From Sphingobacterium sp. R2 (GTDB taxonomy: Bacteria; Bacteroidota; Bacteroidia; Sphingobacteriales; Sphingobacteriaceae), in contig NZ_CP142884.1 of the NCBI RefSeq assembly GCF_040760075.1, forward strand, positions 1,860,001 through 1,924,000: a DNA stretch of 64,000 bases, given 5' to 3'. The first letter of the stretch is position 1. Every line of letters starts with the position of its first letter. Shown piece by piece: positions 35,901 to 45,168 of the stretch. The notes under the pieces are model-generated. The model was given only the letters and a program-made list of their open reading frames with translations, was not told where the DNA came from and did not search any database. The position numbers were made by a program, and so were the translations under genes.

Positions 35901-36815
35901 TTATTCTTCTAGTTTTTGACTTTGTTCAACTTCTTCGACAGTAGGCAATTTGTCTTCTCCGATGGCTTTGGGATGGAAGATATAGTAAATCCCCGAAAGC
36001 GCAACGAGAGCAGAAATAATATAAAATAACAATGTGATTAAAACCGCATTGTGTGAGTCGACATGAAAGATACCCGCTCCCCACATAATTACAAGTTCGC
36101 GCATGCCTAAGCCTCCAACGGAAAAGGGAATGATTGAAACGAGCGAAGATGCCAGAAATAAAAACAGGTAAGGGGAGAATTTGCCGCTAAAACCTAAAGC
36201 ATAAAGAATGAGGATTGCTGCGATCACTTGCATCGACTGTACGCCGATGGCTTTTAAATGAGCTTTTAAAAATGTTGATTTGTATTCCTTAAAGAACTTG
36301 GTGACAATAAAATAATAGAGAATGCTCCCTAAAATAAATAAAATAATGGTCAGATAGTTTGGAATTCCCAGCTGTGGCATATAGGTAACCAGTGCTGCAA
36401 TAATAAGGCATAATGCCCATAAACCGCTTAATCTGTCTAAAAATAGAGCCGTGAATAATTTTCTTCCTTTAATATTAAATCGTTTCCTGAGGAAGAATAT
36501 CTTGTACCCATCTCCGCCCACACCACCAGGTAGGATAAGGTTATAAAATAAACCAAGTTGATACAATTTTAAGTTATATTTTTCGGTGACATCCAGGCCG
36601 ATTGCTTTTAAAAATGTTAATAAGCGCGAAGAAGAAATAAAAATAGAGATACTATACGCGACTAAAGCAAAGAATAGGTAAAGTGGGTTGGAATGGATGA
36701 TGGCTTCTTTGAGGTCTTTTACCGATACCTTGCTGAATACCCAATATAAGGCGCCCACCGTAACAACAACCTTTGCTATATTTTTGGCTATTTTGAGCCC
36801 TTTTTTTCTATCCAT
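35901..36815 (-). CDS. Lysylphosphatidylglycerol synthase TM-region / flippase-like (UPF0104) membrane protein, second copy
   Basis: The 304-residue protein has about eight membrane helices. Family marks are YQLGLFYNLILPGGVGGDGYK (in part, about 85-104), LFTALFLDRLSGLWAL and GGLGMRELVIMWGAG. It shares the fold of the protein at 30195 but the two are divergent in sequence. Members are predicted to translocate lipids or lipid-linked sugars. It is the first gene of a two-gene operon with the SDR. Confidence 0.87.
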   Translation of the reverse strand: MDRKKGLKIAKNIAKVVVTVGALYWVFSKVSVKDLKEAIIHSNPLYLFFALVAYSISIFISSSRLLTFLKAIGLDVTEKYNLKLYQLGLFYNLILPGGVGGDGYKIFFLRKRFNIKGRKLFTALFLDRLSGLWALCLIIAALVTYMPQLGIPNYLTIILFILGSILYYFIVTKFFKEYKSTFLKAHLKAIGVQSMQVIAAILILYALGFSGKFSPYLFLFLASSLVSIIPFSVGGLGMRELVIMWGAGIFHVDSHNAVLITLLFYIISALVALSGIYYIFHPKAIGEDKLPTVEEVEQSQKLEE

Positions 36816-36901
36816 ATAAAGTTATACGTTCAATCCTCCTCGGCTAATTGGCGATTTGGCGAATCCAAAGTTAGAAACTTTGCGGAGATGTGCAATTTTG
36901 C

Positions 36902-37234
36902 TTAAGCAATCGTTGGGTAAATTCTTGAATACAATAATATCAAATACAAAATACCAAAGATAGTCGCGAGCGAAAATAGCCAATTTAGGTCAATTCTGTT
37001 ATATTTGTGTTTGAGTACGGCAATCATTAATCCAATGATGATGCAAAATAATAAAATAGGAGCGACAAGGGCTATCTTATTTGTAAATGCAAGGCTTATC
37101 TGATCCAATTTGCTTTTTGCTTCCTGTCCTAAAAATAGCGGATAAGTAGCAAAGGCTAATAAAATGACGAATAGCCGCAATAGCGTTTTCGCTATTATTT
37201 TGCTTATGGTATGATTTTTGGCTGTAATCTGCAT
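36902..37234 (-). CDS. Small three-helix membrane protein of unknown function
   Basis: The 110-residue product has three hydrophobic stretches (about 14-35, 52-72 and 84-105) joined by short charged loops (GQEAKSKLDQ; KHKYNRIDLN). I do not recognise a family. It is divergent from the lipocalin-like lipoprotein gene and 86 bases upstream of the flippase-like gene on the same strand, so it may lead that operon. Confidence 0.7.
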   Translation of the reverse strand: MQITAKNHTISKIIAKTLLRLFVILLAFATYPLFLGQEAKSKLDQISLAFTNKIALVAPILLFCIIIGLMIAVLKHKYNRIDLNWLFSLATIFGILYLILLYSRIYPTIA

Positions 37235-37288
37235 GATTTGTGATTTAATTTACTCCAAAAATACAATTTGAAATTAAAATTTATACAT

Positions 37289-37843
37289 ATGAATCGATTC
37301 GTTTTATCATTAGCAACTGTTTTTGCTACCGTGACCTTATTTTCTTGTGGAGCACAAAAGCAAGGTACATCCACTGGAAATCCTTCTTCCAATACGAGTG
37401 CAGCTTCTGGTCCAAGCGCTTCTGATTGGAAATCTGCCGTTAAAGGAACTTGGACATTGAATACAATCGATAGAGAGAATTTGCCATCTTCATTCACAAT
37501 CAAAAGTGTTTTTGAAGAGGCGCCTGCAGAATGTTTTGTAGGCAGTACATGGAACTTTATAGGAAATGGTAAGGGGTCAATTACCTTTAATGCTCAGGGA
37601 ACGCTGTGCGCTCCAGGTGCATCACGTGAGATCTTTTGGTCGATCTATAATCCTGGAAAAGGTCTGGGAGAACCTCAGTTTCAGTTTAAAAAAATCTATG
37701 CAGGAGACAAAGCGAAGAATGTAACGACAGGTTATCGTTTGGATTTATCTTATTCGGATGGGAATAAATTAGTTATGCGTATGCCGTTGACCGTTGCTAA
37801 TGGAGAGGCGTATTTAGTCTTTAATTTCACGCGCGCTAATTAA
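37289..37843 (+). CDS. Lipocalin-like lipoprotein
   Basis: The start is the ATG at 37289 (MNRFVLSLATVFATVTLFSC), not the TTG seven codons upstream. The 184-residue protein has a lipobox LFSC with Cys20, a Ser/Thr/Asn linker (about 25-45), then GTWTLNTIDRE and a beta-rich domain typical of lipocalin-like proteins of Bacteroidota (WNFIGNGKGSITF; RLDLSYSDGNKLVMRMPL). It is probably anchored in the outer membrane facing the periplasm. Ligand unknown. A terminator follows. Confidence 0.8.
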   Translation: MNRFVLSLATVFATVTLFSCGAQKQGTSTGNPSSNTSAASGPSASDWKSAVKGTWTLNTIDRENLPSSFTIKSVFEEAPAECFVGSTWNFIGNGKGSITFNAQGTLCAPGASREIFWSIYNPGKGLGEPQFQFKKIYAGDKAKNVTTGYRLDLSYSDGNKLVMRMPLTVANGEAYLVFNFTRAN

Positions 37844-37871
37844 CCTTAAACGATAAAAGTAGAAAAACATT

Positions 37872-37900
37872 AAGCTATAGGATTTCCTATGGCTTTTTTT
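37872..37900 (+). terminator. Terminator after the lipocalin-like gene
   Basis: AAGCTATAGG pairs with CCTATGGCTT (one G-T pair) around a 4-base loop, followed by a T-run. Confidence 0.75.
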
Positions 37901-38084
37901 GTTTAAAATTTAATACTTTTACATTCCCAATTCATTATGATTATTTACGCTATAGCTGGGGGGAATCACAACATTTTGAAGCAGTTTATGCATAGAATCT
38001 TGTGGATGGATACGCTTAACGTAAGTATGATGATGGGACAAATACCTGGTGATTCGTCGGGTATTGCATAATCTAGAGAGAAAC

Positions 38085-39236
38085 ATGGCTAAACAACACA
38101 CCAAAACTGCTTTAATAACGGGTATAACAGGACAAGATGGTGCCTATCTAGCAGAATTCTTATTAAAAAAGGGGTACAAAGTGCACGGTTTAAAACGTCG
38201 AAGTTCTTTGTTTAATACAGATCGTATTGACCACCTTTATCAAGATCCTCATCTTGACAATAGAAATTTTACTTTGCATTTTGGCGATTTGACTGATTCA
38301 ACCAATTTAATTCGTATTATACAAGAAACACAACCGGATGAGATCTATAATCTTGCTGCACAGTCTCACGTAAAAGTTAGTTTTGACACCCCAGAATATA
38401 CGGCAAATGCAGATGGTATCGGTACATTACGTATTCTTGAAGCGGTTAGGCTATTGGGAATGATTGAGAAAACCCGGATTTATCAGGCGTCTACTTCTGA
38501 GCTTTATGGTTTGGTGCAAGCGGTTCCACAAAGCGAAACAACACCTTTTTATCCCCGTAGTCCTTATGCTGTCGCCAAAATGTATGGTTATTGGATTACT
38601 GTAAATTACCGCGAAGCTTATAAGATGTATGCCTGTAACGGTATTTTGTTTAATCATGAGAGCCCTGTAAGGGGAGAAACCTTCGTGACACGTAAAATCA
38701 CCAGAGCCGTTGCAAAGATAGCTCTTGGACTTCAGGATAAGCTATACCTTGGTAATCTGTCTGCGCAGCGCGACTGGGGGCATGCGAAGGATTATGTGGA
38801 AGCGATGTGGTTGATTCTTCAACAGGAAACACCGGAAGATTTTGTAATAGCCACAGGTGTGACCACTACCGTTAGAGAGTTTGTACGGATGGCTTTTGCT
38901 GAATTGGGTATTGAGATTGAATTTAGTGGAAAAGGAGAACAAGAAAAGGGGGTTATTATTGATATTGATGAAGAGCGTTTGCTGCAGTTGAATATCGATC
39001 AGTCAGTGATTAAATTTGGTCAGACTGTTGTCAAAGTTGATCCTACATATTATAGGCCGACTGAGGTCGACTTACTTATTGGTGATCCCACAAAAGCAAA
39101 TACAAAACTCGGATGGAAGCCAAAATATGATCTCCAAATGCTGGTAACAGATATGGTACAATCTGATCTTCACTTGATGAGGAAGGAAGAATACTTGAAA
39201 AAAGGAGGATTTGAAACTTTAAATTATTTTGAATAA
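38085..39236 (+). CDS. gmd: GDP-mannose 4,6-dehydratase
   Basis: Gmd makes GDP-4-keto-6-deoxymannose, the precursor of GDP-fucose and related sugars for surface glycans. The ATG at 38085 gives 383 residues; the frame reaches back to a GTG at 38049 but those codons do not belong to the family. Seen are the NADP motif [10 protein letters not shown] (12-21), Thr137 and Glu139 (TSELYG), and Tyr161-x3-Lys165 (YAVAK). No GDP-fucose synthase (fcl) is adjacent, so the end product is open: fucose, rhamnose or perosamine types are possible. It stands apart from other polysaccharide genes. Confidence 0.95.
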   Translation: MAKQHTKTALITGITGQDGAYLAEFLLKKGYKVHGLKRRSSLFNTDRIDHLYQDPHLDNRNFTLHFGDLTDSTNLIRIIQETQPDEIYNLAAQSHVKVSFDTPEYTANADGIGTLRILEAVRLLGMIEKTRIYQASTSELYGLVQAVPQSETTPFYPRSPYAVAKMYGYWITVNYREAYKMYACNGILFNHESPVRGETFVTRKITRAVAKIALGLQDKLYLGNLSAQRDWGHAKDYVEAMWLILQQETPEDFVIATGVTTTVREFVRMAFAELGIEIEFSGKGEQEKGVIIDIDEERLLQLNIDQSVIKFGQTVVKVDPTYYRPTEVDLLIGDPTKANTKLGWKPKYDLQMLVTDMVQSDLHLMRKEEYLKKGGFETLNYFE

Positions 39237-39326
39237 GTTACAATCTGTAGCAGAAAATAAAACTGGAATAATTTTTGTTTAAACATTCAATAGTATAGAT
39301 TTATACTATGAATATGACAGTATATT

Positions 39327-40256
39327 ATGATAAATTCAGACGTTGTTTCGAGTAAGAAAGAAGAAGAAGAAAAAAAGAAAGATTCTTCCAAGATTTACTT
39401 CTTTATCATTGCGATAGCGGCATTACTTGCAACAAATATATATTTTTATGTTAAGTTTAAAACCAACGGTGAAAAGGTTTATACGCTTACAGTTGAAAAA
39501 GAGAATCTTCAGGTGCAGATAGATCGTATTGAAGCTGAATTGGATAAAATCGATGTAGAAAATGTGCAATTGACTCCAGAGATGACACTGCAAAAGCAGG
39601 ATTCCAGAATGGAGATTGCGGTGCTTCGTAAGAAGCTCGAAAATAAAAGTATTACTCCTAAGGATATCGATGACGCGCAGCTAAAGATCGATCGGCTTAA
39701 AAAACAGGTTGATACTTATCGTGTAAATGTTCAAAGGCTGATTCAGGAAAATCAAATTTTATCTAAACAAAATCTTAATCTGAATGAATCTGTAGTCGAA
39801 AAGGAAAAGCAAATTACTTCATTGGTGACTTCAAATTCTGAATTGAAAGAGAAGGTTGCAACAGCTTCTGCCCTGAAAGTTTCAAGCATTAGTATAAATG
39901 GCCTTGAAGTCAAAAAAAATGGAAAGGAATTAGTAGAAGAACGTGCTAAGAAAATTGACAAGTTAAAAGTCAGTTTTACCATTGCTGATAATCCTTTAGC
40001 AAAAAATGGAGAACGTGATATATATGTCAGAATTATCGATCCACAAGGAAATCTAGTCGTGCAGGACGATAATATTTTCTATGTACATGGCGAGAAATTG
40101 CAGTATACATTTAAACATAATATTTTGTTTACCAACAAGGGTGAAGATTATATCATTTATTGGGCGGCAGAGCAGGGATTTTCTAAAGGTGCCTATACGG
40201 TATTGTTATATGAAGATAATGCAATCATGGGACGATCAACGATTGTGTTACGTTAA
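39327..40256 (+). CDS. Single-pass membrane protein with long coiled coil, unknown function
   Basis: The 309-residue protein has a highly charged N terminus (Glu/Lys residues 10-20), one membrane helix (about 23-43), a coiled coil (about 50-175, rich in Leu, Glu, Lys and Gln at heptad spacing) and a C-terminal beta-rich domain (about 190-309, with FTIADNPLAKNGERDIYVRI and GAYTVLLYEDN). The topology puts the coiled coil and the beta domain in the periplasm. I recognise similar proteins only as uncharacterised in Bacteroidota. It follows gmd by 90 bases and ends at a clear terminator. Confidence 0.75.
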   Translation: MINSDVVSSKKEEEEKKKDSSKIYFFIIAIAALLATNIYFYVKFKTNGEKVYTLTVEKENLQVQIDRIEAELDKIDVENVQLTPEMTLQKQDSRMEIAVLRKKLENKSITPKDIDDAQLKIDRLKKQVDTYRVNVQRLIQENQILSKQNLNLNESVVEKEKQITSLVTSNSELKEKVATASALKVSSISINGLEVKKNGKELVEERAKKIDKLKVSFTIADNPLAKNGERDIYVRIIDPQGNLVVQDDNIFYVHGEKLQYTFKHNILFTNKGEDYIIYWAAEQGFSKGAYTVLLYEDNAIMGRSTIVLR

Positions 40257-40274
40257 AAGGAGATAAACGAATAG

Positions 40275-40308
40275 AAAAGCTCTTTACATGGTTGTAAAGA
40301 GCTTTTTT
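40275..40308 (+). terminator. Terminator after the coiled-coil membrane protein gene
   Basis: AAAAGCTCTTTAC and its complement form a perfect 13-bp stem with a 6-base loop and T-run. Confidence 0.9.
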
Positions 40309-40461
40309 AATGAAATACAAATCCGTAATACATCGATCCTTAAACAATAGGGTCATGGCTATCAAGTCACTTTAATGTATTGAATACCATCAATATTAGG
40401 CTATAAGCTCGATATACCTGGTTTCTCCAATTTCTGTTATCGCTGTTGTTTCTAATCACTA

Positions 40462-43400
40462 TTAAGATTCTGTCAGCTGTAAGGGAAGCAGGATATGAAA
40501 TGTCGTGCCTTCGCCTTCTACGGTCTCAAAATAGATCTGGCCGTTACTTGCTTCGATTGTTTTCTTGACAAGTACCAATCCTAAACCATTTCCCGAACTT
40601 TTTGTGGTGAAATTTATCTGGAAAATTTTATCCTGCATTTCCTTCGGAATTCCATATCCATTGTCTTTGATATCTATTTTAACAAAATTATCCGAGTAGC
40701 GTTCAATGAAAATTTCGATTTTCATGTTTTTTCGCCCATAGCCACCCTCGATTGCATTTTTTATCAAATTATTGAATGTCCGCAAGAGTTCATTACCATC
40801 AGCTTTTACAATCAATGTTTTATGATCAGCGTTATTGATGAGACGGATACTAACACTCGGTGTATTATTGTATAACGAAATCGACTTTATTATTTTTTCA
40901 ACGATATTGATATTCTCCATTATGGTATTTGGAAATTTTGCAAAATGCGAAAATTCGGATGCAATATGCGTCAGCGCATCGATTTGCTCGATAAATGAAA
41001 TAGAGAATTTATTAAATCTGTCTGGAAATTTAGGGTCATCATCTTTGTAAGACCTGCGTAGTTGCTGAATACCCAATTTCATTGGTGTCAGTGGATTTTT
41101 AATTTCATGCGCTATCTGCTGAGCCATCTCACGCCAGGTGGATTCCCGCTCCGTATCTTTGATTTTATTGGCATAGTCTTCAAGTTTTATGATCATGAGG
41201 TTATATTCTTTGATCAATGTGCCTATTTCATCATTTCGCTGCCAAAATAATGGCTCATTGGGTTGTCCCAAGCGCAGCTGTGAAATTTTCTTACTGATGA
41301 TGCTCAGTGGATTGGTGACACTGTTGGCAACAAACGTGGCATAAAATCCAAAGCCAATAATGATCAGTGAATAAATATTTACTATCGTATTTAAAAGAAG
41401 ATTTTTATTGATATTTTCTTCTTTTTGAAGGGAGAAGTTTGGTATACCAATATACGCCAGTGTATTGTAATTTTTGTCCCTGATGGTGGCGTAGCTCGTC
41501 TCAAATTGGAAAGTACCTATCCGCTCGTCTTCAATTGTCTCTGACTTTTTTAATATCGATAGATTCTTCAGTGCAGCGGGATTGATGAATGTAGAGAAAA
41601 GCTCCAAATCGTAAATTCTACGCTGTGAACTATACAGCAATCTACCTGATTTTGAATAAAGATTGAAGTCCTTGGAAATTGTTTCGGACAATGTCTTCAG
41701 AATGCTGATGAGTTGAGTTTCGGTGGAAATTTCATCCGTATAGGTCAGCATATTTTCCATCCGTTTGCCAAGTTCGATTATAAAACGCTCTTTACTTGTT
41801 TTATTGTTGTTATAAAGTTGTTTATTGATACTTATATAAGAAATTACACCTGAAATGAGAATAGCGAGTATGACCGAGGAGATAATAGATGTTTGAATAC
41901 GTGTAGAATATTGTATCTTATTCACAATTCTGTAGAACTGATACCTTAAATTCCGGAAAGTAAGCTTGGTGTTTTTAAGAAAAATATAGAGTGATTTTAT
42001 GAAGTGGTAAAGCATAAAAATCATAAAGAACACCAGAAATAGAAAAGATGTAGTCGCTAAATAATCCCAAAAAGAAGGTTTTTGTTTACTGATAATATAG
42101 GTTGAAAATTTATTGGCGATGTAGGCCATGTGCAGATATGCATCTTTATCTAGAATCTCAATATATTCTCCAGGAGTACCTTTTAGACCTCTTAAATTGT
42201 TTTCATAAGTGTATTTTCCAAACTGTGTTATTAGAGAACCTGCTTTATAAAGGGCTATCGAATAATCTCCTTTATTATAGTACTGTGAATTGTTGATCCG
42301 CATATCGGTAAGGATTTCGGGATAAGGGACCGTATAACTGAAGTCTTTATTGGAGAGATTGATAATAACGTTGACGATTCTATTTTGGTCAATCGCCACG
42401 GGAATGATAGAAAAGTATTCATGTGTACCCAGTTCTCCGCCAGCACGATAGAAGTTTTGAGTTACTTTTATCGACTTATTGATCACTTTTTCCCGATACT
42501 CATTGAGCTTATTCTGGCTTGTGGCATTAAGTGGATTATTGTTCTGATCATAATAATAGGCTTTGAATTCGTACTTGGAGAGATAGCCGCTGAAGTATTT
42601 TTTCTTAATGAAGTCGTTGATGCCCTCAGTGTTTGTGTAGGGTAGACTGATATTAAATAGATGCTTTAATTCTTGATCGTTTGCCAGACTACTTTCAATA
42701 TCGGAGAATAACGAAACGGCATTCACATCATCTTCGGACTGTAGGTTGCCCAACAATATCTTCATGTCAATCAAGTTTCTTTCCTGGTAGAAACGGGCGT
42801 GCGTAATAGCACTTATGATTGCCCAAAGTATCAGTACCGCGATGTAGTTTGTAAGTATATGCCGATTGAAATACTTCTCACCAAATGATTTAATAAGGAT
42901 TATTAGCGCAAGCAGTAAGTTGACTAGGCTATTTTTTTCTATATAAAAGGAAATGATCAAAATGACAAAGACGACACATGCCAGTTGAATGTTGAGTAAC
43001 TGCGTTGGTTTTAACTCTAATTTTTTAAGGAAAAATAGCACAAGGTCGATGTAGATACTTAAAGCCAGAATACCGATGCCGACGACGCCAAGATCGACCC
43101 AACTTAGGAAATGTAAATCGACCAGTTTTGTAAAATCAAAATAAATATTGTTGGAGTGCGTAATTAACGTTCCGGAGATATCGTATAATAGCCCGAACGA
43201 CAGGTATATACTCAGAATAAATCCGATGGCTATGGGCACTCGAAAGAGCCGGATGTTTTTTATTTTGTCAAAATTAAGCTCTTTGCGAATTGAATAGATA
43301 AATAGAATGAGCCATAATATTAAGATTGTGGTGGACATGACCGACCAGATGTTCGGGAAGAAACGATTATAGGCATAGTTGCGCGAGTCGAAAATTGAAA

Positions 43401-44214
43401 ATGTCGCATTTTCAGAGAGCAAATTCCATTTAAGATCGGCGAATTTGACCAAACTAAATATCGCCAAGAGCAATAGAATAGACCACCAGGCCCTGCCTGT
43501 TTTGGCCATATGTAGGCAAAGACTATTGAAGAAGATCAACCACGCAATTAAAGCAAGTAACCAGCAGAAAAATTGCAAAATTGTATAAGCATTTTCATGC
43601 TCTCCGTCTTTGAGCTTAACAGAAAAAAGGTAAGATCCCTCTTTACTGTAAATGTTTTTAATGGCTACCGTATCTGTATAAGATGCAATATCGATATTTC
43701 TGGAGTCGAAGAAGTTTCTCCGCAGTGAACTGCTTAAATAGAGATTATTGTTATTGGTATATCCTTTTACGATAATATAGGCGAGTATACTGATATTACC
43801 AATTGTTTTCTTTCTAACTACATAAGAGCGGTTATCATCTTGGATAAAATTGGATTTTTCAGGAAATCCCTGATCAGTAATCGGTACAAATAGATGCGTG
43901 CTCCACATCTTCGGCTCATGGTCCTTAAAAAGAAATAGATAGACATTTTCATTGGTTTTAAACTTTTCAAAGGCCTGATAAACCGCGATCGGATACTGAT
44001 CGTAGTTTTTGAAAGTTTTGAGCAAAAGTGAATCGTTAAAAATACGGTCGACCTTTTTCTCTTGTTGAGCGATATAGTTATTGAGTGATTTTGTATCAAT
44101 GTCCAATATTTCCTTATTGGTAACAGATTCTTTGATGGTGATAGCTGTTCCTATAAAGCATAGCGTTAATATAAGTAAGAGTAGTCGAATTTTTATACCA
44201 GAATTCACGTTCAT
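40462..44214 (-). CDS. Very large multi-pass sensor histidine kinase (NtrY-like)
   Basis: The 1250-residue kinase starts at the ATG at 44214 (MNVNSGIKIR); the TTG one codon earlier is disregarded. N-terminal: one helix (about 9-27), an extracytoplasmic region (about 30-210) and a block of about eight membrane helices (about 213-490). Then comes a second periplasmic region (about 495-730), further helices, a third sensor region, and a HAMP domain near residue 970 (NSVTNPLSIISKKISQLRLG, in part). The transmitter has the H box IAHEIKNPLTP with His1036 and the ATPase N box NNLIKNAIEGG, G1 IKDNGYGIP and G2 GNGLGLVLV. Kinases this large with several sensor regions are unusual. No response regulator is adjacent, so the partner is unknown. 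It follows sdhB on the same strand, separated by a terminator. Confidence 0.93.
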   Translation of the reverse strand: MNVNSGIKIRLLLLILTLCFIGTAITIKESVTNKEILDIDTKSLNNYIAQQEKKVDRIFNDSLLLKTFKNYDQYPIAVYQAFEKFKTNENVYLFLFKDHEPKMWSTHLFVPITDQGFPEKSNFIQDDNRSYVVRKKTIGNISILAYIIVKGYTNNNNLYLSSSLRRNFFDSRNIDIASYTDTVAIKNIYSKEGSYLFSVKLKDGEHENAYTILQFFCWLLALIAWLIFFNSLCLHMAKTGRAWWSILLLLAIFSLVKFADLKWNLLSENATFSIFDSRNYAYNRFFPNIWSVMSTTILILWLILFIYSIRKELNFDKIKNIRLFRVPIAIGFILSIYLSFGLLYDISGTLITHSNNIYFDFTKLVDLHFLSWVDLGVVGIGILALSIYIDLVLFFLKKLELKPTQLLNIQLACVVFVILIISFYIEKNSLVNLLLALIILIKSFGEKYFNRHILTNYIAVLILWAIISAITHARFYQERNLIDMKILLGNLQSEDDVNAVSLFSDIESSLANDQELKHLFNISLPYTNTEGINDFIKKKYFSGYLSKYEFKAYYYDQNNNPLNATSQNKLNEYREKVINKSIKVTQNFYRAGGELGTHEYFSIIPVAIDQNRIVNVIINLSNKDFSYTVPYPEILTDMRINNSQYYNKGDYSIALYKAGSLITQFGKYTYENNLRGLKGTPGEYIEILDKDAYLHMAYIANKFSTYIISKQKPSFWDYLATTSFLFLVFFMIFMLYHFIKSLYIFLKNTKLTFRNLRYQFYRIVNKIQYSTRIQTSIISSVILAILISGVISYISINKQLYNNNKTSKERFIIELGKRMENMLTYTDEISTETQLISILKTLSETISKDFNLYSKSGRLLYSSQRRIYDLELFSTFINPAALKNLSILKKSETIEDERIGTFQFETSYATIRDKNYNTLAYIGIPNFSLQKEENINKNLLLNTIVNIYSLIIIGFGFYATFVANSVTNPLSIISKKISQLRLGQPNEPLFWQRNDEIGTLIKEYNLMIIKLEDYANKIKDTERESTWREMAQQIAHEIKNPLTPMKLGIQQLRRSYKDDDPKFPDRFNKFSISFIEQIDALTHIASEFSHFAKFPNTIMENINIVEKIIKSISLYNNTPSVSIRLINNADHKTLIVKADGNELLRTFNNLIKNAIEGGYGRKNMKIEIFIERYSDNFVKIDIKDNGYGIPKEMQDKIFQINFTTKSSGNGLGLVLVKKTIEASNGQIYFETVEGEGTTFHILLPLQLTES

Positions 44215-44236
44215 CAATTTACATTATTGTAAATAT

Positions 44237-44273
44237 AAAAAAAAGTCCTTGCTTTCTTAGGGCAAGGACTTTT
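44237..44273 (-). terminator. Terminator of the sdh operon
   Basis: AAAAGTCCTTGC (44241-44252) pairs with GCAAGGACTTTT (44262-44273); on the minus strand the stem is followed by a T-run, ending the sdhCAB transcript. Confidence 0.85.
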
Positions 44274-44380
44274 ATATTATTTTTCTACATGACCTCCTTT
44301 GATTGGTCAGAGAGAATTTTTGCACTATTTTCGCTGCTTTGTAAGCTATTGAAAACACGAAAGGTATCGAATGCCGATAA

Positions 44381-45154
44381 TTAAACGTGAGGCTCTTCTT
44401 GTCGGAAGATTTTAGCAGTCAAATACTCGCGGTTTAAGCGAGCGATATTTGTTAACTTGATACCTACAGGACATTCAGCTTCACAAGCACCAGTATTGGT
44501 ACAGTTACCGAAACCTTCCGCATCCATTTGATCTACCATTGCCTGCGCGCGTTCATATCGCTCAGTTTGCCCTTGTGGTAACAGCGCAAATTGAGATACT
44601 TTTGCCGATACGAATAACATCGCAGAAGCATTTTTACATGCTGCGACACAAGCGCCACAACCGATACATGTCGCTGATTCGAAAGCTTCATCAGCAATAC
44701 GTTTAGGGATAGGAATGACATTGGCGTCAGGAACACCACCTGTATTGATATTGACATATCCACCGGCCTGTTGAATGCGATCAAACGAAGTACGGTCAAC
44801 AGCAAGGTCTTTTAATACAGGGAATGCAGCAGCTCTCCAAGGTTCAATCACGATCGTTTGTCCGTCGTGGAAGCTACGCATGTGCAATTGACAAGTTGTT
44901 GTACCTTCTTTAGGACCGTGAGGGCGACCGTTGATTACTAATGAGCACATCCCACAGATACCTTCACGACAGTCGTGATCGAAATATACAGGATCTTCTC
45001 CTTTACGAGTCAACTCTTCATTGACAATATCAAGCATCTCTAAGAAAGACATATCATCAGCGATATCGTTTGCCTGATAAGTTACAAATTGACCTTTATC
45101 TTTATCATTTTTTTGACGCCAAACTTTCAGCGTTAAATTCATATGTTGTGCCAT
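44381..45154 (-). CDS. sdhB: Succinate dehydrogenase/fumarate reductase iron-sulfur subunit
   Basis: The 257-residue subunit carries electrons from FAD to quinone. Cluster ligands are visible: [2Fe-2S] at Cys62, Cys67, Cys70 and Cys88; then [11 protein letters not shown] (Cys163, 166, 169, 173) and [12 protein letters not shown] (Cys218, 224, 228) for the [4Fe-4S] and [3Fe-4S] centres. It is the last gene of the sdhC-sdhA-sdhB order, 14 bases after sdhA. Confidence 0.96.
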   Translation of the reverse strand: MAQHMNLTLKVWRQKNDKDKGQFVTYQANDIADDMSFLEMLDIVNEELTRKGEDPVYFDHDCREGICGMCSLVINGRPHGPKEGTTTCQLHMRSFHDGQTIVIEPWRAAAFPVLKDLAVDRTSFDRIQQAGGYVNINTGGVPDANVIPIPKRIADEAFESATCIGCGACVAACKNASAMLFVSAKVSQFALLPQGQTERYERAQAMVDQMDAEGFGNCTNTGACEAECPVGIKLTNIARLNREYLTAKIFRQEEPHV

Positions 45155-45168
45155 GATAATTTTCTTTC

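Noticed and set aside
37936..38070. A 44-codon plus-strand frame and an overlapping minus-strand frame (37919-38104) upstream of gmd
   Set aside because: Composition looks random (clusters of Met), no RBS, and the two frames are mutually exclusive; treated as the gmd leader.
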